64,000 nucleotides of DNA, from assembly GCF_016862175.1 (NCBI RefSeq), contig NZ_BOML01000030.1, positions 37,192 through 101,191 on the forward strand, given 5' to 3'. Made by a program: the position numbers and the translations under genes. Shown in pieces: positions 1-7,907 of this stretch. The DNA comes from Paractinoplanes durhamensis (lineage in GTDB: Bacteria; Actinomycetota; Actinomycetes; Mycobacteriales; Micromonosporaceae). The stretch's first letter is position 1. The number at the start of each line of letters is the position of its first letter. The notes below the pieces were generated by a model. It searched no databases. It was not told where the DNA came from and saw only the letters and a list, made by a program, of their open reading frames with translations.

Positions 1-42
1 TGAGGTGACGTCGTCGCTCACCGCGCGGGTGAGGTCCTCTCC

Positions 43-60
43 CCCGGGAGCGCTCCCGGG
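43..60. promoter_or_regulatory. LacI-type operator-like perfect palindrome
   Basis: CCCGGGAGCGCTCCCGGG is a perfect 18-bp palindrome without a loop, lying about 107 bp before the start of the first gene. Its core GGGAGCGCTCCC is the core of the operator bound by CebR-type LacI regulators of cellulolytic actinomycetes (known from Streptomyces). Whether it serves the hydrolase to its right or a gene left of the window cannot be seen. The rest of bases 1-166 shows no gene. Confidence 0.5.
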
Positions 61-166
61 AGCGTGATCCACTGACCCGAAGTTTCACTTGGACTACCGC
101 GCGTGCGGGTCGAGGATGGACCGGGGGTGGGGGCCACCCGCGCCGACGACGCAAGGGGAAACAGTC

Positions 167-895
167 ATGGCGAAACCAACGATCGTCCTCGTTCACGGAG
201 CATGGGCCGACGCGTCCAGCTGGAACGCTGTCGCCGCCGAGCTGCAGAGTCAGGGATTCACCGTTCTCGCACCGCCCAACCTGCTACGCGGGCCGGCGCA
301 GGACGCCGCGTACATCTCGTCGTTCCTCGCTCAGCGCACCACCGGGCCGGTCGTCCTGGTCGGGCACTCCTACGGCGGTTTCGTCATCACCAACGCCGCC
401 CTCGGTGGCGGTGACGTGCGCGTCCTGGTCTACGTCGACGCGTTCATCCCCGAGGAGGGCGAGTTCGTCTTCCAGATCCTCGGCGGCTCCGGCTCGGCGC
501 TCGCGGTCCCCGATCCCACCACGGTCCTCGACCTCGTCGGCTACCCCGGCGCGCCCGAGGGCGACGTGGAGGCGTTCCTGAAGCCCGACACCGTGCACCA
601 CTCGTTCGCCCAGGACCTGCCCGAGGCCGACCGGTGGCTGATCGCCGCCGGCCAGCGCCCGATCACCCTGAGCGCCAACACCACCCCGTCGGTGACCGCG
701 GCGTGGAAGACCCTGCCGAGCTGGGCGGTCATCGGCACCGACGACCTGGTCATCCCGGCCGACACCCAGCGCTCGATGGCCGAGCGGGCCGGCGCCAAGA
801 TCACCGACGTGGCCGGCTCGCACGTGTCGATGGTGTCCCACCCGCAGATCACCGTCGACACGATCCTGGCCGCGGCCGCCCACATCAGCGACTGA
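167..895 (+). CDS. alpha/beta hydrolase
   Basis: A 242-residue alpha/beta-hydrolase of the short esterase type. The oxyanion motif HGAW starts at residue 10, the nucleophile elbow GHSYGG is at 66-71 (Ser68), the acid is probably Asp192 or Asp193 in GTDDLVIP, and the catalytic His is probably His219 in GSHV. I chose the ATG at 167 because AAGGGGA stands 7 bases before it and because the hydrolase fold begins directly after it; a TTG at 89 in frame would add 26 residues without homology. No signal peptide, so probably cytoplasmic. The substrate is not evident. The 3' end overlaps the convergent HAD gene by 11 bp. Confidence 0.88.
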   Translation: MAKPTIVLVHGAWADASSWNAVAAELQSQGFTVLAPPNLLRGPAQDAAYISSFLAQRTTGPVVLVGHSYGGFVITNAALGGGDVRVLVYVDAFIPEEGEFVFQILGGSGSALAVPDPTTVLDLVGYPGAPEGDVEAFLKPDTVHHSFAQDLPEADRWLIAAGQRPITLSANTTPSVTAAWKTLPSWAVIGTDDLVIPADTQRSMAERAGAKITDVAGSHVSMVSHPQITVDTILAAAAHISD

Positions 896-1391
896 CCGGC
901 AGGCTGCTCACGATCGCCGCCTCCGCCTGGGCCCACGTCGCGGTGTGCCGCACCCAGGCGGGTGGCGGGGTGCGCTGCGGCCCGAAGAGGTAGCGATGTT
1001 CGACGACGCCGCGCAGCGCCTCGTGGACGTCGAGCTTGTCGTCCACGAAGTGGGTTATCGCCAGCTCGGCGCAGTGCCGGGCCTTGTCTCGCCGTGCGAG
1101 GCAGAAGCGGACATGGTCGCGGGGTATGCCGGTCCGGGCGAAGAAGTCGTGGTGGTCAAGCCACCGCCGGGTGCTGCGCTGGACCCGCTCGCCGCACTTC
1201 GAGACCAGCCAGACCTGCTCGAAGTGCGGCACCAGCCGGGCCAGCGCGTCGAATGCGCCCGGCACGGCCGGCGTGGCCAGCATCCGGGCGGTGTCACCGC
1301 TGAAGAACTGGGTGTCGCCGCCGCCCGGGCCGCCGCCACCGATGATGACCCGGCCGATGTCGACGCCGAGTCGCATGTCATGTGTGTTCAT
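885..1391 (-). CDS. HAD-like hydrolase domain protein
   Basis: A 168-residue small HAD-fold protein without an obvious cap domain. The nucleophile region reads GVDIGRVIIGG (Asp11), motif II is the Ser of VWLVSKCGE, a Lys lies in the RRDKAR stretch and the acidic motif IV is HFVDDKLDV. The residue two after the nucleophile, normally Asp in phosphatases, is Gly13, so classical phosphatase chemistry is doubtful. Methionine 6 is an alternative start at 1376. It is transcribed divergently from the LysR gene, with only 68 bp between them, so LysR control is plausible. Physiological substrate unknown. Confidence 0.75.
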   Translation of the reverse strand: MNTHDMRLGVDIGRVIIGGGGPGGGDTQFFSGDTARMLATPAVPGAFDALARLVPHFEQVWLVSKCGERVQRSTRRWLDHHDFFARTGIPRDHVRFCLARRDKARHCAELAITHFVDDKLDVHEALRGVVEHRYLFGPQRTPPPAWVRHTATWAQAEAAIVSSLPVSR

Positions 1392-1413
1392 GCCGTCAGC
1401 CTGCGGGCCACAA

Positions 1414-1461
1414 AGCTATTGCAGAACTATCGATGACGGCACAGCTATAGTCCTTAGCTAT
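1414..1461. promoter_or_regulatory. LysR intergenic control region with AGCTAT repeats
   Basis: The 68-bp space between the divergent HAD and LysR genes holds AGCTAT at 1414-1419, 1443-1448 and 1456-1461. Bases 1443-1459 also form an inverted repeat AGCTA-N7-TAGCT, which fits the T-N11-A pattern of LysR sites. TATAGT at 1447-1452 lies 7 bp before the LysR ATG and could be a -10 box for a leaderless transcript, since no Shine-Dalgarno precedes that ATG. The assignment is inference. Confidence 0.45.
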
Positions 1462-2353
1462 GGATGTCTCGGCCGACGCGCTGGCCTCGTTCGCCGTCTT
1501 CGCCGACCATCTCAACTTCACCCACGCCGCCGCCGAGCTGCACATCTCCCAGCCGGCCCTGCACGTGAAGATCCGCAAGCTGGCGCAGGCGCTCGGCCGC
1601 CCGCTCTACCACCGCGTGGGGCGGCGGCTCGTGCTCACCGCCGACGGCGAGGCGGTGGCCCGCTTCGCCCGCGCCCACGACGAGCGGATGGCCGACTTCC
1701 TGGCCGAGTTCGCCGGCACCGCGCCGCGCCGCCCGGTGGTGCTGGCGGCCGGCCAGGGCGCCTACCTCTACCTGCTCGGCGACACGATCCGGGCGGCGCT
1801 GGCCGACGAACCGACCCGGCTGCGCCTGATCAACTGCGACCACCGGCAGATGCTGGCCGCCGTCCGCAACGGCCAGGCCCACCTCGGCGTGGGCGTGCTC
1901 GACGTGCTGCCCGACGACCTGACCGCGGCCGAGCTGGCGTCGTTCCCCCAGGTGCTGCTGATGCCGGACGACCACCGTCTGGCCCGGCAGGACGCGGTGA
2001 CGCTGCCCGACCTGGCCGGTGCGAGCCTGGTCGTGCCGCCCCAGCACCGCCCGCATCGGGCGCTGCTGGAACGGGCGCTGCGCACCACCGGGACACCGTG
2101 GACGGTGGCGGTCGAGGCCGAGGGCTGGCCGCTGATCACCCACTTCGTCACCCTCGGCGTCGGCCTGGCGATCGTCAACGGCTGCGTGCCCGCCCCGCCC
2201 GGCGTGGTCGCCCGCCCGGTGACCGACCTGCCGCCGGTCACCTACCACGTGGTCCACCAGCCGTCGGCCCGCGCCGACCCGCGGGTCGCCGCCCTCCTCG
2301 AGCGCATGCGGGCCCCGAATAATCCGGATGCCACCGCCGCGCTCGCTCCGTAG
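1460..2353 (+). CDS. LysR-family transcriptional regulator
   Basis: A 297-residue LysR regulator. The N-terminal winged helix-turn-helix (about residues 5-64) has the family pattern: a helix with FTHAAAELHISQPALHVKIRKLAQALGRPLY-like spacing, then the wing RRLVLTADGE. The effector-binding domain follows from about residue 85 to 290. The ATG directly follows a possible -10 box, suggesting a leaderless mRNA. The divergent HAD gene is the likeliest target, as LysR proteins usually control the neighbouring divergent gene; the methyltransferase begins 11 bp downstream and may be co-transcribed. Effector unknown. Confidence 0.9.
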   Translation: MDVSADALASFAVFADHLNFTHAAAELHISQPALHVKIRKLAQALGRPLYHRVGRRLVLTADGEAVARFARAHDERMADFLAEFAGTAPRRPVVLAAGQGAYLYLLGDTIRAALADEPTRLRLINCDHRQMLAAVRNGQAHLGVGVLDVLPDDLTAAELASFPQVLLMPDDHRLARQDAVTLPDLAGASLVVPPQHRPHRALLERALRTTGTPWTVAVEAEGWPLITHFVTLGVGLAIVNGCVPAPPGVVARPVTDLPPVTYHVVHQPSARADPRVAALLERMRAPNNPDATAALAP

Positions 2354-2363
2354 GGTCGGCGGC

Positions 2364-3131
2364 ATGCTGTGGGATGCCGAGACCGCCGCCCAGTACGACA
2401 CGCCCGGCGAGGGCATGTTCTCGCCGGAGGTGCTCGATCCGACCGTCGATCGGCTGGCCGCACTGGCCGGCGGCGGCGCCGCGCTGGAGTTCGCGGTGGG
2501 CACCGGGCGGGTCGCCTTGCCGCTGGCCGCGCGCGGGGTGCCGGTGACCGGGCTGGAGATGTCCGAGCCGATGATCGAGCGGCTGCACGCCAAGGACCCG
2601 GCCTTCCCGGTCGCGACCGGCGACATGGCCACCACCCGGGTGCCCGGCGAGTTCACCCTGGTCTACCTGGTCTTCAACACCATCTCCAACATCCTCACCC
2701 AGGCCGGCCAGGTGGAGTGCTTCCGCAACGCGGCCCGCCATCTGGCGCCGGGCGGCCGGTTCGTGATCGAGCTGTGGGTGCCGGAGCTGCGGGCGCTGCC
2801 GCCGGGCCGCACCGCCTCGGTCGGGGTCAACGAGCCCGGCTACATCCTGCTCGACACCTACGATCCGCTGAACCAGCAGGTGGTGTCGCACCACTTCCGG
2901 TTCGACGAGACCCGGCAGGCGACGCTGGGCCGCTCCCCGCACCGCTACATCTGGCCGTCCGAGCTCGACCTGATGGGCCAGCTGGCCGGGTTCGAGCTGG
3001 AGTCCCGGCACGCCGACTGGGCCGGCAGCCCGTTCACCGCCGACTCGTACTCGCACGTCTCGGTCTACCAGCTCCAGCCGCCGGCCCACTCCTCCAGCGG
3101 AGCGAGCGTGGCGAGCAGCGTCCGGCCCTGA
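2364..3131 (+). CDS. class I SAM-dependent methyltransferase
   Basis: A 255-residue class I methyltransferase with the Rossmann motif I LEFAVGTGRVALPLA (residues 41-55), the acidic end of beta-2 (GLEMSEPM), motif II near GDMATTRV and motif III LAPGGRFVIELWVP. ATG at 2364 is used; an in-frame upstream start at 2328 would overlap LysR by 26 bp. The gene starts 11 bp after LysR and its last 67 bp overlap the 3' end of the convergent HxlR gene. It resembles small-molecule methyltransferases of actinomycetes; substrate unknown. Confidence 0.85.
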   Translation: MLWDAETAAQYDTPGEGMFSPEVLDPTVDRLAALAGGGAALEFAVGTGRVALPLAARGVPVTGLEMSEPMIERLHAKDPAFPVATGDMATTRVPGEFTLVYLVFNTISNILTQAGQVECFRNAARHLAPGGRFVIELWVPELRALPPGRTASVGVNEPGYILLDTYDPLNQQVVSHHFRFDETRQATLGRSPHRYIWPSELDLMGQLAGFELESRHADWAGSPFTADSYSHVSVYQLQPPAHSSSGASVASSVRP

Positions 3132-3385
3132 CCGGTGAGCTGATAGCCGCGGTCGGTGCGCTCGACGATCGCGGCCTCGCGCAGCTCGGTCAGCCGCTCG
3201 GTGAGCACGCTCGACGAGACACCGTCGCAGCGTTGCTGAAGAGCGCGGAACGTCGGCACCGGATCGCCGCGCAACTCCCACAGCACCCGCAGCGTCCACC
3301 GGCGACCGAGCAGGTCGAGGATCGCCATGATCGGCCGCCCGGTGCGGGATCCCCGGACCGGGCGCCCCGGCAGCGGAGCGGTCAC
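3065..3385 (-). CDS. HxlR-family transcriptional regulator
   Basis: A 106-residue HxlR winged-helix protein with the family landmarks LGRRWTLRVLWEL (recognition core), FRALQQRCDGVSSSVLTERLTELREAAIV and the wing RGYQLTGQGRTLL. The GTG at 3385 is preferred: GGGGAGG lies 6-8 bases upstream, whereas an upstream ATG at 3463 would run through the operator and into the divergent gene. The last 67 bp overlap the methyltransferase gene on the other strand. It is divergent from the CMD-family gene, and the space between carries a strong inverted repeat, so it probably represses that gene and itself. Confidence 0.85.
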   Translation of the reverse strand: MTAPLPGRPVRGSRTGRPIMAILDLLGRRWTLRVLWELRGDPVPTFRALQQRCDGVSSSVLTERLTELREAAIVERTDRGYQLTGQGRTLLATLAPLEEWAGGWSW

Positions 3386-3398
3386 GCAAGGGCCTCCC

Positions 3399-3429
3399 CA
3401 TCGATGCTTCTTTTTCCGAAGCACCGATG
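3399..3429. promoter_or_regulatory. Operator inverted repeat between hxlR-like and CMD genes
   Basis: The arms CATCGATGCTTC (3399-3410) and GAAGCACCGATG (3418-3429) are complementary except for one position, around a 7-bp spacer TTTTTCC. They lie midway between the divergent starts at 3385 and 3443. TAGCGT at 3431-3436 looks like a -10 box, 7 bp before the ATG at 3443, so the repeat would cover the -35 region of a leaderless promoter. This is a good candidate HxlR operator. Confidence 0.65.
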
Positions 3430-3442
3430 TTAGCGTGCCATC

Positions 3443-3994
3443 ATGCTTCGGAATCCGAACCACCCGCGGGTGTCACCGGCCGAGCCGCCCTACGACGACG
3501 AGACCGCCGCCGCCCTCGCCGCCCTCGGGCCACCGATCGCCCTGTTCCGCACGTTCGCCCGCCGCCCCGACCGGGCCCGCGGCATCCACGGCTGGGGCAG
3601 CTACTACCTGTCCCGCCGGTGCGCCCTGTCGCTGCGCCACCGCGAGCTCGTCATCGACCGGACCACCGCCCGATGCGGCGCCGAGTACGAGTGGGGCATC
3701 CACATCGCGGTGTTCGCGGCCAAGGCCGGCCTCACCGGCGAGCAGGTCCGTTCGCTGGCCACCGGCACCGCGACCGACCCGTGCTGGACCGATCCCGGCG
3801 ATCGGGCGGTGCTGGCCGCGGTCGACGCGCTGCACACCCGCAACGACCTGACCGACGACGAGTGGGCCGACCTCACCGCGGCCACCGGCCCGGACGGCGC
3901 CATCGACCTCATGCTGATCTGCGGCTGGTACCACGCGATCTCCTACGTGGCCCGCGCCCTCCGCCTCACCCCGGAGCCCGGCTCACCGGAGTGA
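3443..3994 (+). CDS. carboxymuconolactone decarboxylase (CMD)/AhpD-like protein
   Basis: A 183-residue all-helical CMD-family protein. The family signature is visible at residues 78-87 as CGAEYEWGIH, giving Cys78, Glu81, Trp84 and His87. There is only one cysteine at this site, so it is closer to the gamma-CMD type than to the two-cysteine AhpD peroxidase partners. The ATG at 3443 lies 7 bp after a possible -10 hexamer and no ribosome-binding site is seen. Divergent control by the HxlR-type gene suggests an inducible response to an aromatic, quinone or peroxide compound (inference). Confidence 0.82.
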   Translation: MLRNPNHPRVSPAEPPYDDETAAALAALGPPIALFRTFARRPDRARGIHGWGSYYLSRRCALSLRHRELVIDRTTARCGAEYEWGIHIAVFAAKAGLTGEQVRSLATGTATDPCWTDPGDRAVLAAVDALHTRNDLTDDEWADLTAATGPDGAIDLMLICGWYHAISYVARALRLTPEPGSPE

Positions 3995-4003
3995 AACCCG
4001 AGG

Positions 4004-4858
4004 TCAGTGGTCGGCGAGGGCCACGCGTCCGTTGCGCAGGGAGACGCTTTGCCTGGGGCGTACGCCTAAAGCCGTCGCCGTCACCAAGAGGTCGTGGTCG
4101 CGGCGGACGGCGAAGCCGTTCGACGCCAGCAGGTGGGCCATGGCCGTCGGGCGCCACGTGGAGCGCCACGGCTCGGCCGCCCACGGGTTGACCTTGCGGG
4201 CCGCCGCGCCGATCACCTTGCGGGTGACGCCGGCGAGCAGCGACGGTGCCTGGTAGTTGACGATGAGCCGGCTGCCGGGTGCCGAGCGGGCGGTGATCGC
4301 GGCGACCGTGGTGGCGACCTCGGGCCGGGTCAGGTAGGGCACGACGCCCTCCCAGATCCAGGTGGTGGGCTCGTCGTCGCGCTGCCCGGCGGCCTTGAGC
4401 GCGTCGGTCAGGCGGTCCCGGGCGAAGTCCACCGGCACGAACCGCGGCGGCTCGCCGTCGAGGGCCGCGGCCCGATCGCGTTTCTCCTGCTGGGAGGCCG
4501 GATGGTCGACCTCGTAGACGGTGGTGCCGGGCAGGTCGAGGCGCCAGGCCCGGCCGTCCAGACCCGCCCCGAGGATGACGAGCTGGCTGGTCGGCGCGGT
4601 GCGGACGGCATCGTCGATGGCGACCGTGCGCGGCACGACGACCTCGCTGCCGGCCCGGATCATCTCGAACTGCAGGCGCGCGGCCAGGTCTTTGGGGGGC
4701 TGCTCATCGCGTACCCGTAAAACCTGCTCCTGCTCCGCCTCGCGCAACAGAAGCATGGCGGTCGGATCCGCGAAGCGGTCCGGCGCGATCCGGCCGTGCG
4801 CCACCGCCCGGCTCTGGCAGACCAGGACGGCCGTACGGCTGGCGCGACGCTCGGTCAC
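4004..4858 (-). CDS. TIGR00027-type SAM-dependent methyltransferase (LCMT-like)
   Basis: A 284-residue methyltransferase of the actinobacterial family related to leucine carboxyl methyltransferases. Diagnostic stretches are QLVILGAGLDGRAWRL (about residues 92-107), YEVDHP (115-120) with the Asp-His pair after beta-2, and FVPVDFARD. The GTG at 4858 is preferred since homology begins there; an earlier in-frame start at 5002 would add 48 residues of low-complexity sequence. Such genes are numerous in mycobacteria and actinomycetes and usually lack a known substrate. It converges with the CMD gene, 9 bp apart. Confidence 0.85.
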   Translation of the reverse strand: MTERRASRTAVLVCQSRAVAHGRIAPDRFADPTAMLLLREAEQEQVLRVRDEQPPKDLAARLQFEMIRAGSEVVVPRTVAIDDAVRTAPTSQLVILGAGLDGRAWRLDLPGTTVYEVDHPASQQEKRDRAAALDGEPPRFVPVDFARDRLTDALKAAGQRDDEPTTWIWEGVVPYLTRPEVATTVAAITARSAPGSRLIVNYQAPSLLAGVTRKVIGAAARKVNPWAAEPWRSTWRPTAMAHLLASNGFAVRRDHDLLVTATALGVRPRQSVSLRNGRVALADH

Positions 4859-4878
4859 GGCATGATTGTGCCCGACGC

Positions 4879-4920
4879 CCCGGGGATGAAACAGGGCCCC
4901 ACGGCCCGGGGACGAAACAG
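4879..4920. repeat. Direct repeat pair upstream of the methyltransferase
   Basis: CCCGGGGATGAAACAG (4879-4894) and CCCGGGGACGAAACAG (4905-4920) are 16-bp direct repeats with one difference and a 26-bp period. They lie in the 179-bp space between the divergent methyltransferase (start 4858) and the membrane protein gene (start 5038). They could be a regulator binding site; no other evidence. Confidence 0.5.
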
Positions 4921-5037
4921 CGGCGGCTGCCGTCGCGCTGAACGAGCGGCTGAAGGTGGACGCGGACTCGCTGGTTTCGCGATAAGGGCACAGCGGCCGC
5001 ACAGCCGCCTCATGGGTGGCGGTCCTACCGTCGAAAC

Positions 5038-5682
5038 ATGATGATTCTGGTGCTTTTCGCGATGCTGGGGATCGGGGTGGCGGCCCTGGTAGGCGGCGGG
5101 CGCCGCGGCGCCACGTCCCGGAACGACCAGTCGGTGGCGGACGCGCGGGCGGAGGCGCAGCGGTGGTACGAGCGGCTGGGCGGGCAGCTCGTCAACCTGT
5201 CGGCGGACAGCGCGGTCGCCCGGCAGGCGCTGGCCGACGCGGCCGAGCGGCACCAGGCCGCCGGCTCGCAGCTCGCCACCGCCAACACGATCGTGCAATA
5301 CCAGCTGGCGCAGGAGACGGCGCTGGAAGGGCTCGCCTACGTCCGGGCGGCGCGCACCGCGCTGGGCCTCGACCCCGGACCGGAGCTGCCGCCGCTCGCG
5401 GCCGCCCGCGGCGTCGGGACGATCACCGAGGAGCGCGAGGTGAACGGCTACGTGGTCGGGCCGCGCTCCAGCGCCGCCACGCCCTACTACTACCCGGGTG
5501 GCTACGTCCAGGGCCGGCCCGTCCCGGCCGGGTGGTACTCGACGCCCTGGTGGAAGACGGCGCTGGGAGCGGCGGCCGGCACGGTCGGCGGCATGCTCAT
5601 CTTCGAGAGCCTGTTCGGCCATCACGGTCCAGGGGGCTTCGGCGGCGGCCCCGGCGGCCCGGGCGGATTCGATCTCTTCTAG
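5038..5682 (+). CDS. Membrane-anchored hypothetical protein with Gly-rich tail
   Basis: A 214-residue protein I cannot assign to a characterised family. Residues 1-21 form a membrane segment (ILVLFAMLGIGVAALVGGG). A helical, Ala/Gln-rich region (about 30-110) with coiled-coil character follows. A Tyr/Pro-rich stretch (about 150-170) precedes a second glycine-zipper-like hydrophobic segment (171-193), and the tail is Gly/Pro-rich ending in FDLF. The layout suggests two membrane passages with a helical domain between them. It stands alone between a divergent methyltransferase and a hairpin terminator. Confidence 0.72.
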   Translation: MMILVLFAMLGIGVAALVGGGRRGATSRNDQSVADARAEAQRWYERLGGQLVNLSADSAVARQALADAAERHQAAGSQLATANTIVQYQLAQETALEGLAYVRAARTALGLDPGPELPPLAAARGVGTITEEREVNGYVVGPRSSAATPYYYPGGYVQGRPVPAGWYSTPWWKTALGAAAGTVGGMLIFESLFGHHGPGGFGGGPGGPGGFDLF

Positions 5683-5713
5683 AGAGTCGACGTGAGCAGG
5701 CGCACGTGTGGCA

Positions 5714-5740
5714 TTGGCCCCGATTCGTTGTCGGGGCCAA
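5714..5740 (+). terminator. Hairpin terminator after membrane protein gene
   Basis: TTGGCCCCGA (5714-5723) pairs perfectly with TCGGGGCCAA (5731-5740) around a 7-base loop. There is no following T run, as is common for actinomycete terminators. It separates the membrane protein gene from the MFS gene. Confidence 0.6.
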
Positions 5741-5798
5741 GCAACCGGAGAAGGCTTTGCTTCCGTACGCGTAGTAAGGGGCGAACGGAAGGCGGGAC

Positions 5799-7151
5799 AT
5801 GTCCATGCGACCCGGCTGGCGGGCCTGGGCGGTGTGGGCGGTTGGCCTCGCCGCCTACATCATGGCCGTCCTGCACCGTACCTCCCTCGGGGTGGCCGGG
5901 CTCGATGCGCAGGACCGTTTCCACGTCGGCGCGGGCGCGCTCGCCTCGTTCGCCGTCCTCCAGCTTCTCGTCTACGCCGCCCTGCAGGTGCCGGTCGGGC
6001 TGCTGCTCGACCGGTTCGGGTCGCTGCGGCTGGTGGTCAGCGGCGGGCTGATCATGGCGGCCGGGCAGGCCCTGATGGCCACCACGCACGGCGTCGAGGG
6101 GGCGGTCATCGCCCGGGTCCTGGTCGGCGCGGGCGACGCGATGACGTTCATCAGCGTGCTGCGCCTGGTGCCGCGCTGGTTCCCGGCCCGGCGGGTGCCG
6201 GTCCTGACCCAGCTGACCGGGCTCGTCGGCCAGGCCGGGCAGGTGCTCTCCGCCGTACCCCTGGCTGCGATGCTCGCCGGACCTGGCTGGACCACCGCGT
6301 TCCTCGGCGCCGCCGGCGCCGGTGTGTTCGTCGCCCTCGCCGCGTTCGCCGCCCTGCGCGACACCCCGGAGCGCAAGATCAGCACCGGCCCGCCGATCAC
6401 CGTGCGTCAGCTCGGCACCGACCTGGCCGGCGCGTGGCGGCACCCCGGCACCCGCCTCGGGCTGTGGAGCCACTTCACCACCCAGTTCACCGGCACCGTG
6501 TTCGCCCTGATGTGGGGTTTCCCGTTCCTGATCGCCGGCGAGGGCCTGAAGCGGGAGACCGCGAGCACGCTGCTCACCGTCTTCGTGCTGGTCGGCATGG
6601 CGGCCGGCCCGATCATCGGGACGCTCGTGCAGCGCTACCCGCTGCGCCGCTCGTACCTGGTGCTCGGCATCGTCGGCGTGAACGCGGCGGCCTGGGGCAT
6701 GGTGCTGCTCTGGCCCGGCCATGCGCCGCTGCCGGTGCTGGTGCTGCTCGTGCTGGCGCTCGGCCTCGGCGGCCCCGGCTCGATGATCGGCTTCGACTAC
6801 GCCCGGACGTTCAACCCGCCGAACCGCCTCGGCACCGCGACCGGCGTGGTCAACGTCGGCGGCTTCGTCGCCTCGCTGGTGACCATCGAGCTGATCGGCC
6901 TGATCCTCGACGCGCGCACCGGCGGACGTGCGGATTACGACATCGGCGACTTCAAGATCGCGATGTCCGTGCAATATCTCATCTTCGCCGTCGGCCTGAT
7001 CGGGATCCTGCGTAACCGCAGGCTGGCCCGGCGACACCTGGCCTCGGAGGGGGTTGTCATCCGTCCATTGAGGGTGGTGCTGGCCGAGCGACGGGGTTTA
7101 GCGAAGGCCCGTGCGGTAAAGGCAGAGACCTTATCCAGAGGACCCCAGTAG
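5799..7151 (+). CDS. MFS transporter (12 TM)
   Basis: A 450-residue major facilitator with about twelve hydrophobic segments. The family motif between TM2 and TM3 appears as GLLLDRFGSLRLV, and TM4 carries ARVLVGAGDA. A cytosolic loop near DTPERK separates the two halves, and the C-terminal basic tail (RNRRLARRHL) is cytosolic. It probably exports or imports a small molecule by proton exchange; the substrate cannot be read from sequence. Two nearby ATGs (5799, 5805) are possible starts. It is followed 16 bp later by the next membrane protein, so co-transcription is likely. Confidence 0.87.
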   Translation: MSMRPGWRAWAVWAVGLAAYIMAVLHRTSLGVAGLDAQDRFHVGAGALASFAVLQLLVYAALQVPVGLLLDRFGSLRLVVSGGLIMAAGQALMATTHGVEGAVIARVLVGAGDAMTFISVLRLVPRWFPARRVPVLTQLTGLVGQAGQVLSAVPLAAMLAGPGWTTAFLGAAGAGVFVALAAFAALRDTPERKISTGPPITVRQLGTDLAGAWRHPGTRLGLWSHFTTQFTGTVFALMWGFPFLIAGEGLKRETASTLLTVFVLVGMAAGPIIGTLVQRYPLRRSYLVLGIVGVNAAAWGMVLLWPGHAPLPVLVLLVLALGLGGPGSMIGFDYARTFNPPNRLGTATGVVNVGGFVASLVTIELIGLILDARTGGRADYDIGDFKIAMSVQYLIFAVGLIGILRNRRLARRHLASEGVVIRPLRVVLAERRGLAKARAVKAETLSRGPQ

Positions 7152-7167
7152 AGAGCAAGAGGAGGAC

Positions 7168-7902
7168 ATGACCGAGCACGCACCGGACCGGATATGGTCC
7201 GGCATCGACATCCCGAAGACCATTGCCGGAGTGCTGGCTGCGGTGTCGGCGGCCGTTGTCGGGTCGTTCACCGGCGTGGCCGGAACTCTGGTCGGCGCCG
7301 CGGTGGCGAGTCTGATCGGCTCGGTAGGGACCGAGATCTACCACCGCTCGCTCAACCGGGGCCGCAAGAAGATCGAGGGCACGTTCCTGGCGCCGGCCGC
7401 GGTCGGCACACCGCCCGTGGAGGCGGCGGCCGAGGACAAACCGTCGGCCCCACCGACCCCGCGCAACATCCGCTGGGGGCGGGTGGCGATGGTGGCCGGG
7501 TCGCTGTTCGTCCTGGCCATCGGCACGCTGACCGCCGCCGAGCTGGTCTCGGGTAAGTCGATCGCCGACGCCACCCGTGGCGGCAGCGGCGACTCCACCA
7601 CGGTGAGCAGCCTGTTCTCGGACAAGAGCGGCTCCGAGGAGTCGACGCCGGCCGAGTCGCCGTCGGTCTCGCCGACGTCAACGCAGCCGGCCGACCAGAA
7701 CCCGACCGATCAGCCCACCCAGCAGGCGACCACCGACCCGGCGACCACCGACCAGCCCACCGAGGCGCCCGCCACCGATGCTCCTACGGGCGGCACCGAT
7801 TCTGGCGGCACCGGCACCGGCACCGGCACCGACTCCGGGAATGCTCCGAAGTCGGACACCCAGGGCGCGGATACTCAGAACCTGAACGACGGGACGGAGT
7901 AG
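7168..7902 (+). CDS. Hypothetical membrane protein with long Ser/Thr/Pro tail
   Basis: A 244-residue protein with no family I can name. A glycine/alanine-rich hydrophobic region (about 18-52) and a clear TM helix (about 105-125, VAMVAGSLFVLAIGTL) flank a basic loop (RSLNRGRKKIEG). The remaining 115 residues are disordered and rich in Ser, Thr, Pro, Asp and Gly, with a GTGTGTGT run; this is probably the exposed wall-spanning part. AGGAGG precedes the ATG at good spacing. Similar architecture is common in actinomycete proteins of unknown role. The DinB gene starts 5 bp later, suggesting an operon from the MFS gene onward. Confidence 0.75.
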   Translation: MTEHAPDRIWSGIDIPKTIAGVLAAVSAAVVGSFTGVAGTLVGAAVASLIGSVGTEIYHRSLNRGRKKIEGTFLAPAAVGTPPVEAAAEDKPSAPPTPRNIRWGRVAMVAGSLFVLAIGTLTAAELVSGKSIADATRGGSGDSTTVSSLFSDKSGSEESTPAESPSVSPTSTQPADQNPTDQPTQQATTDPATTDQPTEAPATDAPTGGTDSGGTGTGTGTDSGNAPKSDTQGADTQNLNDGTE

Positions 7903-7907
7903 TCAGC

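Noticed and set aside
43..60. Palindrome as transcription terminator
   Set aside because: It is a perfect palindrome with no loop and no T run, so a protein-binding site is more likely.
7790..7840. GGCACC tandem repeats as a regulatory repeat
   Set aside because: In frame, coding for the Gly-Thr run in the disordered tail.
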